Part shown: piece by piece, positions 1 through 5,381 of the stretch
How positions within the stretch are numbered: position 1 is the stretch's first letter
Layout: each line of letters starts with the position of its first letter
Assembly (NCBI GenBank): GCA_002448975.1
Contig: DKBO01000106.1
Location: 1 to 5,400, forward strand
Source of the DNA: Nitrospiraceae bacterium UBA6898
GTDB taxonomy: Bacteria; Nitrospirota; Thermodesulfovibrionia; Thermodesulfovibrionales; UBA6898
Direction: 5' to 3'
Length of the DNA: 5,400 nt
Notes under the pieces: model-generated
The model's input: the letters and a program-made list of their open reading frames with translations, nothing else
What the model was told of the DNA's origin: nothing
Database searches by the model: none
Translations under genes and position numbers: made by a program

Positions 1-1100
1 TCATCGACCGTGAGGGCTACATTATGACAAACAACCATGTGGTCGAGAATGCTGATGAGATTAAGGTCAAGCTTGCTGACGGTAAGGAGTTTGACGCCAA
101 GGTAGCAGGGAGGGACCCCAAGACCGACTTGGCACTTATTAAGATCGACGGGGCTTCCGGACTTCACCCTGTTGCAATGGGGAATTCCGATGACCTCAAG
201 GTGGGAAGCTGGGTGGTCGCTATTGGGAGTCCTTTCGGTCTCGAACAGACCGTGACCGCGGGAATAGTGAGTGCCAAGGGACGGATCATCGGCTCAGGCC
301 CCTATGACGATTTCATACAGACAGATGCATCCATCAACCCCGGGAACAGCGGGGGGCCACTCCTCAATATTACCGGGGAAGTGATAGGGATTAACACGGC
401 GATAATCGCATCGGGTCAGGGCATAGGGTTTGCAATACCGGTAAACATGGCCAAAGAAGTTCTTCCCCAGCTTAAAGATAAGGGGAAAGTCACGCGTGCA
501 TGGCTTGGCGTGGGAATACAGGAAGTAACAGAGCCCCTTGCGCGGTCTTTTGAGCTCAAGGCGCAGAAAGGCGCTCTGGTATCACAGGTCTTCAAAAACA
601 GCCCGGCTGAAAGAGCAGGAATCGAACAGGGGGATATCATCCTCGCATTCGATGGCAAAGATATCAAGAACTCCAAGGAACTGCCCAGGATTGTAAGTGA
701 AACTGCAGTGGGAAAAACTGTCTCTGTAAAGCTTTCTCGAAACGGTTCTGTGATCACCAAAGAGGCGAAGCTCGGAGAAATGGAGGAAAAGGCCGAAATT
801 GTGAAAACGTCATCCCGGAAAAAGATTGGGATAACGATCCAAGATGTCACGCCTCAAATCGCAACAGCACTTGGCATAAAGGAGGATTCAGGGGTTTTAG
901 TATCCCATGTAGAACCGGGAAGCCCTGCGGCCTCTGCCGGACTCCAGAAGGGTGACGTCATCCAGGAGGCAGACCGCAAACCGGTAAAGGACTCTCAAGC
1001 ACTCCTGCATAAGATCGAAGAGACAAAAGAGGGAGAAAGCATCCTCCTCCTTGTGCACAGAGGAGAAAACAACCTTTTTGTAGCTGTGCCAATAGGATAG
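1..1100 (+). CDS. degP: Do-family (DegP/HtrA/MucD) periplasmic serine endoprotease, 5' end outside the window
   Basis: Serine protease and chaperone of envelope protein quality control, expected in the periplasm, that degrades or refolds misfolded exported proteins. The reading frame is open from base 3, where it already encodes IDREGYIMTNNHVV, so the true start, signal peptide and first protease strands lie upstream; the ATG at 24 is internal. Counting from that Met, the triad is His5 (TNNHVV), Asp35 (DPKTDLALIK) and Ser109 (GNSGGPL). The spacing of 30 and 74 residues nearly matches E. coli DegP (His105, Asp135, Ser210). GIGFAIPVNMAKEVLPQL closes the protease domain near residue 150. PDZ1 spans about 160-250 (start WLGVGIQEV) and PDZ2 about 268-356 (IGITIQDV onwards, with GSPAASAGLQKGDVI). 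Two PDZ domains indicate a Do-type rather than a one-PDZ DegS-type enzyme. All catalytic residues are intact, so it is probably active. The stop TAG is at 1098-1100. Family assignment is firm; choice among degP, htrA and mucD names is not. Confidence 0.97.
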   Translation, partial: IDREGYIMTNNHVVENADEIKVKLADGKEFDAKVAGRDPKTDLALIKIDGASGLHPVAMGNSDDLKVGSWVVAIGSPFGLEQTVTAGIVSAKGRIIGSGPYDDFIQTDASINPGNSGGPLLNITGEVIGINTAIIASGQGIGFAIPVNMAKEVLPQLKDKGKVTRAWLGVGIQEVTEPLARSFELKAQKGALVSQVFKNSPAERAGIEQGDIILAFDGKDIKNSKELPRIVSETAVGKTVSVKLSRNGSVITKEAKLGEMEEKAEIVKTSSRKKIGITIQDVTPQIATALGIKEDSGVLVSHVEPGSPAASAGLQKGDVIQEADRKPVKDSQALLHKIEETKEGESILLLVHRGENNLFVAVPIG

Positions 1101-1105
1101 GAGGA

Positions 1106-1149
1106 GTGATATCCGGCAGGGAAATCAAGTTAACCCTGCCGGATATCAC
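1106..1149 (+). terminator. Perfect 16-bp stem-loop after the protease gene, probable terminator
   Basis: GTGATATCCGGCAGGG (1106-1121) is the exact reverse complement of CCCTGCCGGATATCAC (1134-1149), leaving a 12-nt A/T-rich loop. It starts 5 bases after the protease stop codon, where a terminator is expected. The 3' side continues GCTTTAGCC, so the usual run of T residues is missing. It may be a weak intrinsic terminator or an RNA 3'-end stabiliser rather than a canonical one. Confidence 0.6.
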
Positions 1150-1169
1150 GCTTTAGCCATGCAAAAAAG

Positions 1170-1186
1170 GTGAACGAGATGTTCAC
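1170..1186. promoter_or_regulatory. Perfect dyad GTGAAC-N5-GTTCAC, possible operator
   Basis: GTGAAC (1170-1175) and GTTCAC (1181-1186) are perfect inverted half-sites around GAGAT. It lies about 100 bases upstream of the candidate cysteine-rich ORF and just after the protease hairpin. The size suits a dimeric repressor, but no promoter can be firmly placed beside it. It resembles the GAAC-N4-GTTC LexA box of Gram-positive bacteria but has a 5-base spacer, so I do not assign it to LexA. It may be chance. Confidence 0.25.
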
Positions 1187-1224
1187 AGAGACAATCGGGC
1201 ATGAAGGGAACAATTAAAAGAAGA

Positions 1225-1254
1225 TCCCTGCCATCTGTCGCGTTGTAGCAGGGA
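1225..1254 (+). other. Small stem-loop in the leader of the cysteine-rich ORF
   Basis: TCCCTGC (1225-1231) pairs exactly with GCAGGGA (1248-1254) across a 16-nt loop. It ends 34 bases before the ATG at 1289. It could be a leader structure of the small ORF; no riboswitch class is recognised and no T-run follows. Confidence 0.25.
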
Positions 1255-1288
1255 GTGCGAGTGTTGCTTGTATTGCTGGGAGGAATTA

Positions 1289-1492
1289 ATGAATCCACGA
1301 GAGTATCGCTTCATTGTGACAGGAATCAAGGGTTGCTTGCCCCCCTGCATAAAGTGCAGTGACAATTATGTACGCATTTGCATGAAGACCGGGTTTGAGT
1401 GCCAAAAGTTTGCTGCGTACTCTGCGGTACCGGGGAAGAAAGACATGGCGAGTCCCGTAGCCAGCGCCTCTGAGAGATCCTGTGGAGAATGA
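1289..1492 (+). CDS. Candidate small cysteine-rich protein, 67 residues, unknown function
   Basis: I do not recognise this gene. The start at 1289 is preferred to the in-frame ATG at 1268 because GGGAGG (1278-1283) sits 5 bases before it, a strong ribosome binding site. The product begins MNPREYRFIVTGIKGCLPPC. Its cysteines are at about residues 16, 20, 23, 31, 38 and 65 (C-x3-C-x2-C-x7-C-x6-C, plus one near the C-terminus), a spacing that could bind zinc or an iron-sulfur cluster; that is inference. There is no signal peptide or membrane segment, so the product would be cytoplasmic. The region after residue 45 is low-complexity and less protein-like. It lies alone between the protease gene and the convergent phosphorylase gene. 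Against it: it is short, it has no clear promoter, and the antisense strand is also open over most of it (1286-1528). Confidence 0.4.
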   Translation: MNPREYRFIVTGIKGCLPPCIKCSDNYVRICMKTGFECQKFAAYSAVPGKKDMASPVASASERSCGE

Positions 1493-1710
1493 GATCTGAG
1501 GAACATTCGGCGTTAGAATGCCTAACACCTATTGAGGAATTGAGAAGCCCTGCCCCCGTCTTTGTACCACAGCGAGAGTCGTACGCAATGCATCATGAGC
1601 AGGCAGTTTCGCCTTGGGTGCCGGTGGGCCTTCAGCGTTGCACTACGCTGTCTGCTTATCGCTGCCAAAGGATATGGTTTATTTCAAGAGGAACCGCAAT
1701 ACCCGGGTGA
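1489..1710 (+). CDS. Doubtful ORF overlapping the previous stop by ATGA
   Basis: A 73-codon frame whose ATG (1489-1491) overlaps the TGA of the cysteine-rich ORF (1490-1492), an arrangement typical of translational coupling. The first part (MRSEEHSALECLTPIEELRS) looks moderately protein-like. The last 55 bases run antisense through the 3' end of the phosphorylase gene and look like a shadow frame. GGAG lies only one base before the ATG, too close for a normal ribosome binding site. I see no domain or known family. It could be a genuine coupled gene, the decayed remains of one, or chance. Confidence 0.15.
   Translation: MRSEEHSALECLTPIEELRSPAPVFVPQRESYAMHHEQAVSPWVPVGLQRCTTLSAYRCQRIWFISRGTAIPG
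1633..1650. other. Short hairpin just beyond the phosphorylase stop codon
   Basis: CAGCGT (1633-1638) and ACGCTG (1645-1650) form a 6-bp stem with a 6-nt loop, 5 bases past the phosphorylase TAA on the minus strand. The position suits a terminator, but the stem is short and no T-run follows on either strand. Confidence 0.2.
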
Positions 1711-4202
1711 TGCGGTCTTACACGCACGGTATAGTTTGAGGCTATACGTGTAGAGGGAACCTTCGCACTGTATATGTAACCATTCTCAGCGCCGATGAAC
1801 TGCTGTCCGCGCGCCATCTCCCAGCGCTCCGGCCCGCCGCCATTCACTCCATCGGCATACAGTTCCACTAATACACTATGGGCGTCTATTCCGTTGAGAT
1901 AGACAGGAATCTTTACTAAATGCTGACTTTCATCGGTCTCGACATGTAAATCACCAAAGCGCAGATTGCCCCAATTAAGCTCTGTGGAATGCTGCCAACT
2001 CACTATCCGTGCTCCCTCTTTACCCTTTTCAGCAGCACGCTCACGGTAGGTAGCAGCAGCCGGGATATAGTATTGCTCCGCATAATCACAGACAGCTCGA
2101 TTTGCGGAAAAAATGGGCGTCAACTGAGCCATGCTCTCACGCATGTGAGCTACCCAAGCAGTGGGAATACCGCTTTCATCACGAGTATAAAATTCGGGTA
2201 TCACCTTTTGTTCAAGGAGATTGTAGAGCGTTTCGGCTTCAACTGCATCCCAACCCGGGTCATTCCCATGCTCCTTGCCATCACCCAGTGCCCATCCAAC
2301 TTCCGGAGTGTATGCCTCGGCCCACCAGCCGTCAAGTTCCGAGAGATTGAGCCCTCCATTGACGAGCACCTTCATGCCGCTTGTACCGCAGGCCTCCCAG
2401 GGTCGCCGTGGCGTATTAATCCAGACATCCACCCCCTGGACGAGACGTTCCGTCAAAAGCATGTCATAGTCACTGAGGAAAACAACATGTTTATGTGCAT
2501 CATGTCGGTCGATGAACTGCATCCACTGTTGAATCATGGCCTGGCCCTGCTGATCGGCAGGATGCGCCTTGCCTGCAATGATAAGTTGCACGGGTCGCTG
2601 CTGGTTGAAGAGTATTCCAAGAAGCCTTTCAGGGTTATGCAGCAAAAGGTTCGGCCGCTTATAAGCCACAAAACGGCGGGCGAAGCCGAGGGTCAATGTG
2701 TTGCGATTAAAAATATGCTTCGCATTTTCGACTTCTTCAATCGCTGCACCCGAAACTGCCAATTGTCGGGAGAGCCGTTCGCGGACGTCCTCAATAAGAG
2801 ATTGGCGGGCGGATGAGCGGCACTCCCAGAACAGGGTATCGGGGACACTGCGAATCTTCTCTTCCAGGGTTTCAATTGTTCCCATCCAACGATCTTTTCC
2901 GCAAGCTCCGGTCCAGAGTTCGTCGGCCTCTGGAGAATCCCATGATGGCATATGGACCCCATTGGTCACATGTCCAACCGGCACCTCGCTTTCCGGCCAG
3001 CGCGGAAACAAGGACTGAAAGATACGCCGGCTCACCTCACCATGCAATTTGCTGACTCCATTGATGGTCCGACTTCCCTGTAAGGCCAGATAAGCCATAT
3101 TAAAGTATTCCGAGGAATCGTGCGGATTCTGGCGGCCAAGTGCCAGCAAATCCCGGAGTGAAATATGCAGCCTGTTTTTTGCATACCCGGCAAGGTATTT
3201 CTCCATAAGTGAAGGTTCGAAACGATCAAAACCCGCTGCCACCGGCGTATGGGTAGTGAAGAGATTACCCGCACGGGTAACAGCCAGGGCGACCTTGAAA
3301 GGCTGGCCGGTCTCGTCCATGAAGCAACGGCAGCGCTCCAGCACAGCGAATGCTGCATGCCCTTCGTTCATGTGGCAGACCTCGGGCTTGATATCGAGTG
3401 CACAGAGCAGCCGCCAGCCGGCAATTCCAAGCACCATCTCCTGCATCAGTCTCAACTCGGGCCCGCCTCCGTAAAGCTCACTAGTAATACCTCTATGGGC
3501 AGGGAAGTTCGCTGCGTCATTGCTGTCAAGCAGATACAGCTTTACTCTTCCCACGTGAACCTGCCATGCCCTCAGCCAGACCGAGTAGCCGGGAAATGCA
3601 ACCTCTATCCGCAGCCACTCGCCGTTCGGTTGGCGAAGCGGCGTAATCGGCAACTGACCCGGATCATTGTACGGGAAGAGGGCTTGCTGGACGCCGTTCT
3701 GATCTATCACCTGGCGGAAATATCCCTGCTGATAGAGCAGCCCTACGCCGACTATCGGCACGCCCAGATCGCTTGCAGCTTTCAGCTGATCTCCGGCTAC
3801 GTTGCCGAGTCCGCCGGAATAGATGGGCAGAGCCTCGCTCAACATGAATTCCATGCTGAAATAAGCGACACAGGTCAGAGGAGATTCAGAATGATTTTGC
3901 TGAAACCACGCAGGAGATGACGCCTCTTGATACTTGGCTTGCAAGAGGTCTTCGACTTTTTTTTGGAAAGCAGCATCGGCCAATACTCGCTGGAGTTGAG
4001 CCCGCGATACGGTCTGCAGAACAACCCAAGGGCTGTGAGTGAGATTCCAAAGCGCCGGATCGAGTTGCATCCATATTTCATCTGCCGAATGATTCCATGA
4101 CCAGCGCATGTCCAGCGCAAGCTCTGCAAGAGCGTCGAATCCCTTGACCTCTACGGGGAAAAAAGCATATATCGGACTGGTGGCTCTTTTTTGTTTGTTC
4201 AT
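1656..4202 (-). CDS. glgP: Alpha-glucan (glycogen/maltodextrin) phosphorylase, GT35, with N-terminal DUF3417
   Basis: A PLP-dependent enzyme that removes glucose from the non-reducing ends of alpha-1,4-glucans using phosphate and releases glucose-1-phosphate; it acts in the cytoplasm. The product has 848 residues, normal for the TIGR02094-type phosphorylases, which are only distantly related to E. coli GlgP/MalP. A DUF3417 domain covers about residues 12-95 (with LDMRWSWNHSADEIW). Catalytic-domain motifs follow: AYFSMEFMLSEALPIYSGGL (113-132), HMNEGHAAF (277-285), TTHTPVAAGFDRF with His318, GHVTNGVHMPSW (410-421) and GFARRFVAYKRPNLL. In the last, Arg510 and Lys515 have the spacing of the phosphate-binding Arg569/Lys574 of muscle phosphorylase. 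EACGTSGMKVLVNGG carries the expected PLP Schiff-base lysine, Lys611. The C-terminus (HHPGIAVPLE, ending HILWQR) is the usual family end, so the gene is complete. The start codon has only a weak AGG in front. No glycogen synthase or branching enzyme gene is in the window, so whether the substrate is glycogen or maltodextrin is not settled. Confidence 0.96.
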   Translation of the reverse strand: MNKQKRATSPIYAFFPVEVKGFDALAELALDMRWSWNHSADEIWMQLDPALWNLTHSPWVVLQTVSRAQLQRVLADAAFQKKVEDLLQAKYQEASSPAWFQQNHSESPLTCVAYFSMEFMLSEALPIYSGGLGNVAGDQLKAASDLGVPIVGVGLLYQQGYFRQVIDQNGVQQALFPYNDPGQLPITPLRQPNGEWLRIEVAFPGYSVWLRAWQVHVGRVKLYLLDSNDAANFPAHRGITSELYGGGPELRLMQEMVLGIAGWRLLCALDIKPEVCHMNEGHAAFAVLERCRCFMDETGQPFKVALAVTRAGNLFTTHTPVAAGFDRFEPSLMEKYLAGYAKNRLHISLRDLLALGRQNPHDSSEYFNMAYLALQGSRTINGVSKLHGEVSRRIFQSLFPRWPESEVPVGHVTNGVHMPSWDSPEADELWTGACGKDRWMGTIETLEEKIRSVPDTLFWECRSSARQSLIEDVRERLSRQLAVSGAAIEEVENAKHIFNRNTLTLGFARRFVAYKRPNLLLHNPERLLGILFNQQRPVQLIIAGKAHPADQQGQAMIQQWMQFIDRHDAHKHVVFLSDYDMLLTERLVQGVDVWINTPRRPWEACGTSGMKVLVNGGLNLSELDGWWAEAYTPEVGWALGDGKEHGNDPGWDAVEAETLYNLLEQKVIPEFYTRDESGIPTAWVAHMRESMAQLTPIFSANRAVCDYAEQYYIPAAATYRERAAEKGKEGARIVSWQHSTELNWGNLRFGDLHVETDESQHLVKIPVYLNGIDAHSVLVELYADGVNGGGPERWEMARGQQFIGAENGYIYSAKVPSTRIASNYTVRVRPHHPGIAVPLEINHILWQR
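1719..1752. repeat. Inverted-repeat cluster inside the phosphorylase 3' coding end
   Basis: TACACG (1719-1724) and CGTGTA (1747-1752) flank GTATAG (1729-1734) and CTATAC (1742-1747), which have a 7-nt loop. The arms can fold into one stem of about nine pairs with a bulged base. The sequence encodes the conserved STRIASNYTVRVR stretch, so protein coding alone may explain it. Confidence 0.25.
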
Positions 4203-4212
4203 TTGACCTGTT

Positions 4213-4444
4213 TTAAATCATTCTACCACATATATCGAGCGCGACATCCCGGATGGCTGTACCCGCGATACGTGCTTCGGAGCATGCCATGGCCACAGCC
4301 TCTACGTCGCAGATCGATACGGCGCCCAGAATTCCGACGAACTGCCGGTCTCCGTCAGGTCGTCTGCTGAGGGCCTGCCTGGTCTTCTTTCTGTCCCCGT
4401 GGTATGCACAACGAATCTTTACGGATGGTTTCCACTGCCGGCAT
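4213..4444 (-). pseudogene. Possible small gene broken by one frameshift, directly upstream of glgP
   Basis: I do not recognise the product. On the minus strand an ATG (4444-4442), preceded by AAAGGA and GAGAGAGGAG, opens a frame beginning MPAVETIRKDSLCIPRG that stops at TGA 4357-4355. A neighbouring frame without a start codon then reads protein-like sequence, including FVGILGAVSICDVEAVAMAC and ARIAGTAIRDVALDICGRMI. It ends at TAA 4215-4213, 10 bases before the phosphorylase ATG. Dropping one G from the GGGG run (CCCC at 4395-4398 on the plus strand) would join both into a single frame of about 76 residues. Operon-like spacing to glgP, a plausible RBS and an Ala/Val/Ile-rich helix-like C-terminus favour a real gene, either frameshifted in the organism or carrying a sequencing error. 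Against it: the plus strand is also open here (4253-4501), and no homology is apparent to me. Confidence 0.3.
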
Positions 4445-4534
4445 TTCCTTTCGTTTGCTCCTCTCTCCGGTTGGCTCCAAAGAGCTCGGGGGATGTGCTG
4501 AGGTGGGTCAATTTTCGTTGCCGATTTCCCTCAA

Positions 4535-4562
4535 GTGACAAAAGGGGGTTATGTGATAGTAT
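4535..4562 (+). promoter_or_regulatory. Candidate sigma70 promoter for the exported-protein gene
   Basis: GTGACA (4535-4540, 5 of 6 matches to TTGACA) and TAGTAT (4557-4562, 4 of 6 to TATAAT) are 16 bases apart. GTATAA (4559-4564) is an alternative -10 with an 18-base spacer. Transcription would begin near 4570, giving a leader of about 95 bases. No operator dyad is evident beside it. Confidence 0.4.
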
Positions 4563-4649
4563 AAAGACCGACAGGAGCATTGCAAAAGAAAAAAGAAGAT
4601 ACCCGCAATAGATAAAGCATTTTCTATACATAGGGCTCTCTGCCAGCGG

Positions 4650-4659
4650 AAGGAGGTGA
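4650..4659 (+). promoter_or_regulatory. Near-perfect Shine-Dalgarno AAGGAGGTGA
   Basis: AAGGAGGTGA (4650-4659) matches the anti-Shine-Dalgarno over ten bases. GGAGG ends 9 bases before the ATG at 4666. It fixes the start codon and suggests strong translation of the exported protein. Confidence 0.9.
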
Positions 4660-4665
4660 AATAAA

Positions 4666-5025
4666 ATGAAAAAAATTCTCTCTATAGGCTTAGCAGTGAT
4701 TTTTGTGGTATCTTTTGCCGTAGTCGCCATTGCCGCGGAAGAGATGTTTTCCCTCAAGGGGCCGGTAGTTTCTGTCGACTCAGGAGCCAAGACAGTGACC
4801 GTGCATTCTGTTGAAGGAGTGTCGACAGCGACCGATAACAGATGGAAGGGTGATGTGATATTCACAACAAACGACATGACGAAAATAATCATGGGCAAAG
4901 AGAAGAAAGCCTTCAGCGACCTCAAGGCAGGTCAAGAGGTGAAAGTGAAGTTTCATGAAAAGGAAGGCAAATCCATTGCAGTCAAGATCAAGATCATGTC
5001 GGAGAAAAAGGCCTCGGGATATTAA
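4666..5025 (+). CDS. Small exported protein, 119 residues, probable periplasmic beta-rich domain, unknown function
   Basis: The N-terminus MKKILSIGLAVIFVVSFAVV followed by AIAAEE is a classic Sec signal peptide: two lysines, a hydrophobic core, and an AIA-A cleavage region near residue 23. No lipobox cysteine is present, so a free periplasmic protein is expected. The mature part of about 95 residues alternates short beta-like segments (FSLKGPVVSVDSGAKTVTVH, GDVIFTTNDMTKIIMG, AGQEVKVKFHEKEGKSIAVK). It ends in a lysine-rich tail with no transmembrane helix. The layout 'V-G-V-V-x-V-D-x-x-x-x-T-V-T-V ... F-S-D-L-K-x-G-Q-x-V-x-V' resembles DUF5666-like or OB-fold-like small periplasmic proteins, which is an impression rather than a database match. 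Mature cysteines and histidine clusters are absent, so metal binding is not indicated. It has its own promoter, a very strong RBS and a following hairpin, suggesting an abundant protein from a single-gene transcript. Confidence 0.88.
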   Translation: MKKILSIGLAVIFVVSFAVVAIAAEEMFSLKGPVVSVDSGAKTVTVHSVEGVSTATDNRWKGDVIFTTNDMTKIIMGKEKKAFSDLKAGQEVKVKFHEKEGKSIAVKIKIMSEKKASGY

Positions 5026-5033
5026 TTTCATTA

Positions 5034-5073
5034 GCGAAAGGAGGCGCGACGGATGAATCGCGCTTCCTTTTGC
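5034..5073 (+). terminator. Probable rho-independent terminator of the exported-protein gene
   Basis: AAAGGAGGCGCGA (5037-5049) pairs with TCGCGCTTCCTTT (5058-5070), with one G-T wobble and an 8-nt loop. GCG (5034-5036) can extend the stem against TGC (5071-5073), with one more wobble. The stem starts 8 bases after the stop codon. TTTT lies at 5068-5071 at the base of the 3' arm; no further T-tract follows. Confidence 0.7.
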
Positions 5074-5121
5074 CTCTGTCCATGAAGTATAAGCTTTCTT
5101 CCGGAGACCAACACCTATTAT

Positions 5122-5142
5122 CGCTTCACCCGTACCGAAGCG
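5122..5142. other. Short hairpin CGCTTC-N9-GAAGCG
   Basis: Perfect 6-bp arms (5122-5127 and 5137-5142) around a 9-nt loop. On the minus strand it lies about 60 bases past the stop of the candidate 28-codon ORF and could end that transcript, but it is small and has no T-run. Confidence 0.2.
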
Positions 5143-5203
5143 TTCATGCAAGAATGATTAATAGTTTCGAGACTCCTTTCAGCATATGACCAAGCACCGA
5201 ATG

Positions 5204-5290
5204 TCAGTCGGATTCCCGGAGCCATTGGGCGAACTCCTCAGTTATGGGTAAGCGAAACTCGCGTTGACTCCTGTGCGGACGAGCAGCCAT
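5204..5290 (-). CDS. Candidate 28-residue small protein, unknown function
   Basis: I do not recognise it. The ATG (5290-5288) is preceded on the minus strand by AGAGGAGA with about 6 bases of spacing. A promoter-like pair lies about 30 bases further upstream. The product begins MAARPHRSQREFRLPITEEF and ends QWLRESD: a basic N-terminal part, then an acidic amphipathic part. There are no cysteines, signal peptide or membrane segment. After the TGA at 5206-5204 the same frame stays open for 19 more codons (to TGA 5146-5144), with a hydrophobic end SKLLIILA. The ORF might therefore be the start of a longer gene broken by a stop. Short frames arise easily by chance, so the support comes from the aligned signals rather than from the peptide. 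Confidence 0.3.
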   Translation of the reverse strand: MAARPHRSQREFRLPITEEFAQWLRESD

Positions 5291-5319
5291 CCCCGTCTCC
5301 TCTAATCTGTTGCTTTGAA

Positions 5320-5348
5320 ATCGTATAAAACAATAGAAGCTATCTCAA
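5320..5348 (-). promoter_or_regulatory. Candidate minus-strand sigma70 promoter
   Basis: On the minus strand, TTGAGA (5348-5343, 5 of 6 to consensus) and TACGAT (5325-5320, 4 of 6) are separated by exactly 17 bases. A transcript would start near 5313 and run into the candidate 28-codon ORF after a leader of about 20 bases. Confidence 0.35.
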
Positions 5349-5381
5349 AATATCGTTTCCTCATCTACCGGCTCTCTTTTC

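Larger units (their letters stand above)
4203..4665. other. Divergent intergenic gap between glgP and the exported-protein gene
   Basis: These 463 bases contain no firm gene. The half next to glgP (4213-4444) holds the possible broken small gene described separately. The half next to the exported-protein gene holds its candidate promoter and an A-rich leader of roughly 100 bases (4565-4665). No clear promoter for glgP was found. TTGACC at 4514-4509 and TTGTCA at 4542-4537 on the minus strand resemble -35 boxes but lack good -10 partners. No tRNA-like or long repeat structure is visible. Confidence 0.5.

Noticed and set aside
24..26. ATG as the start codon of the protease gene
   Set aside because: The frame is open upstream to the window edge with family-typical residues (IDREGYI). 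A start here would delete the signal peptide and the first strands of the protease domain.
416..850. Minus-strand open frame of 144 codons
   Set aside because: Antisense to the protease active-site serine region and PDZ1; Ser/Phe-rich shadow with no motif.
1170..1186. LexA (SOS) box
   Set aside because: The half-sites resemble GAAC/GTTC but the spacer is 5 bases instead of 4, and no SOS gene follows.
1989..2816. Plus-strand open frame of 275 codons
   Set aside because: It lies entirely antisense to the firmly identified phosphorylase gene, has no ribosome binding site, and reads as a shadow of the conserved glgP frame.
3213..3231. tRNA T-loop-like GGTTCGAAACGATC
   Set aside because: No acceptor, D or anticodon arms fit around it and it lies within conserved phosphorylase coding sequence.
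3249..3920. Plus-strand open frame of 223 codons
   Set aside because: Also antisense to conserved phosphorylase motifs; its composition follows from the codons of the opposite strand.
4253..4501. Plus-strand open frame of 82 codons
   Set aside because: It has no ribosome binding site. The opposite strand reads more protein-like here and has operon-like spacing to glgP.
4419..4925. Minus-strand open frame of 168 codons with hydrophobic stretches
   Set aside because: Most of it is antisense to the signal peptide and mature region of the exported-protein gene, which has far better expression signals. The hydrophobic stretches are complements of that coding sequence.
5053..5085. Ten-codon ORF with AAGGAGG in front, inside the hairpin after the exported-protein gene
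   Set aside because: The purine-rich arm is better explained as part of the terminator stem, and ten codons carry no evidence of coding.
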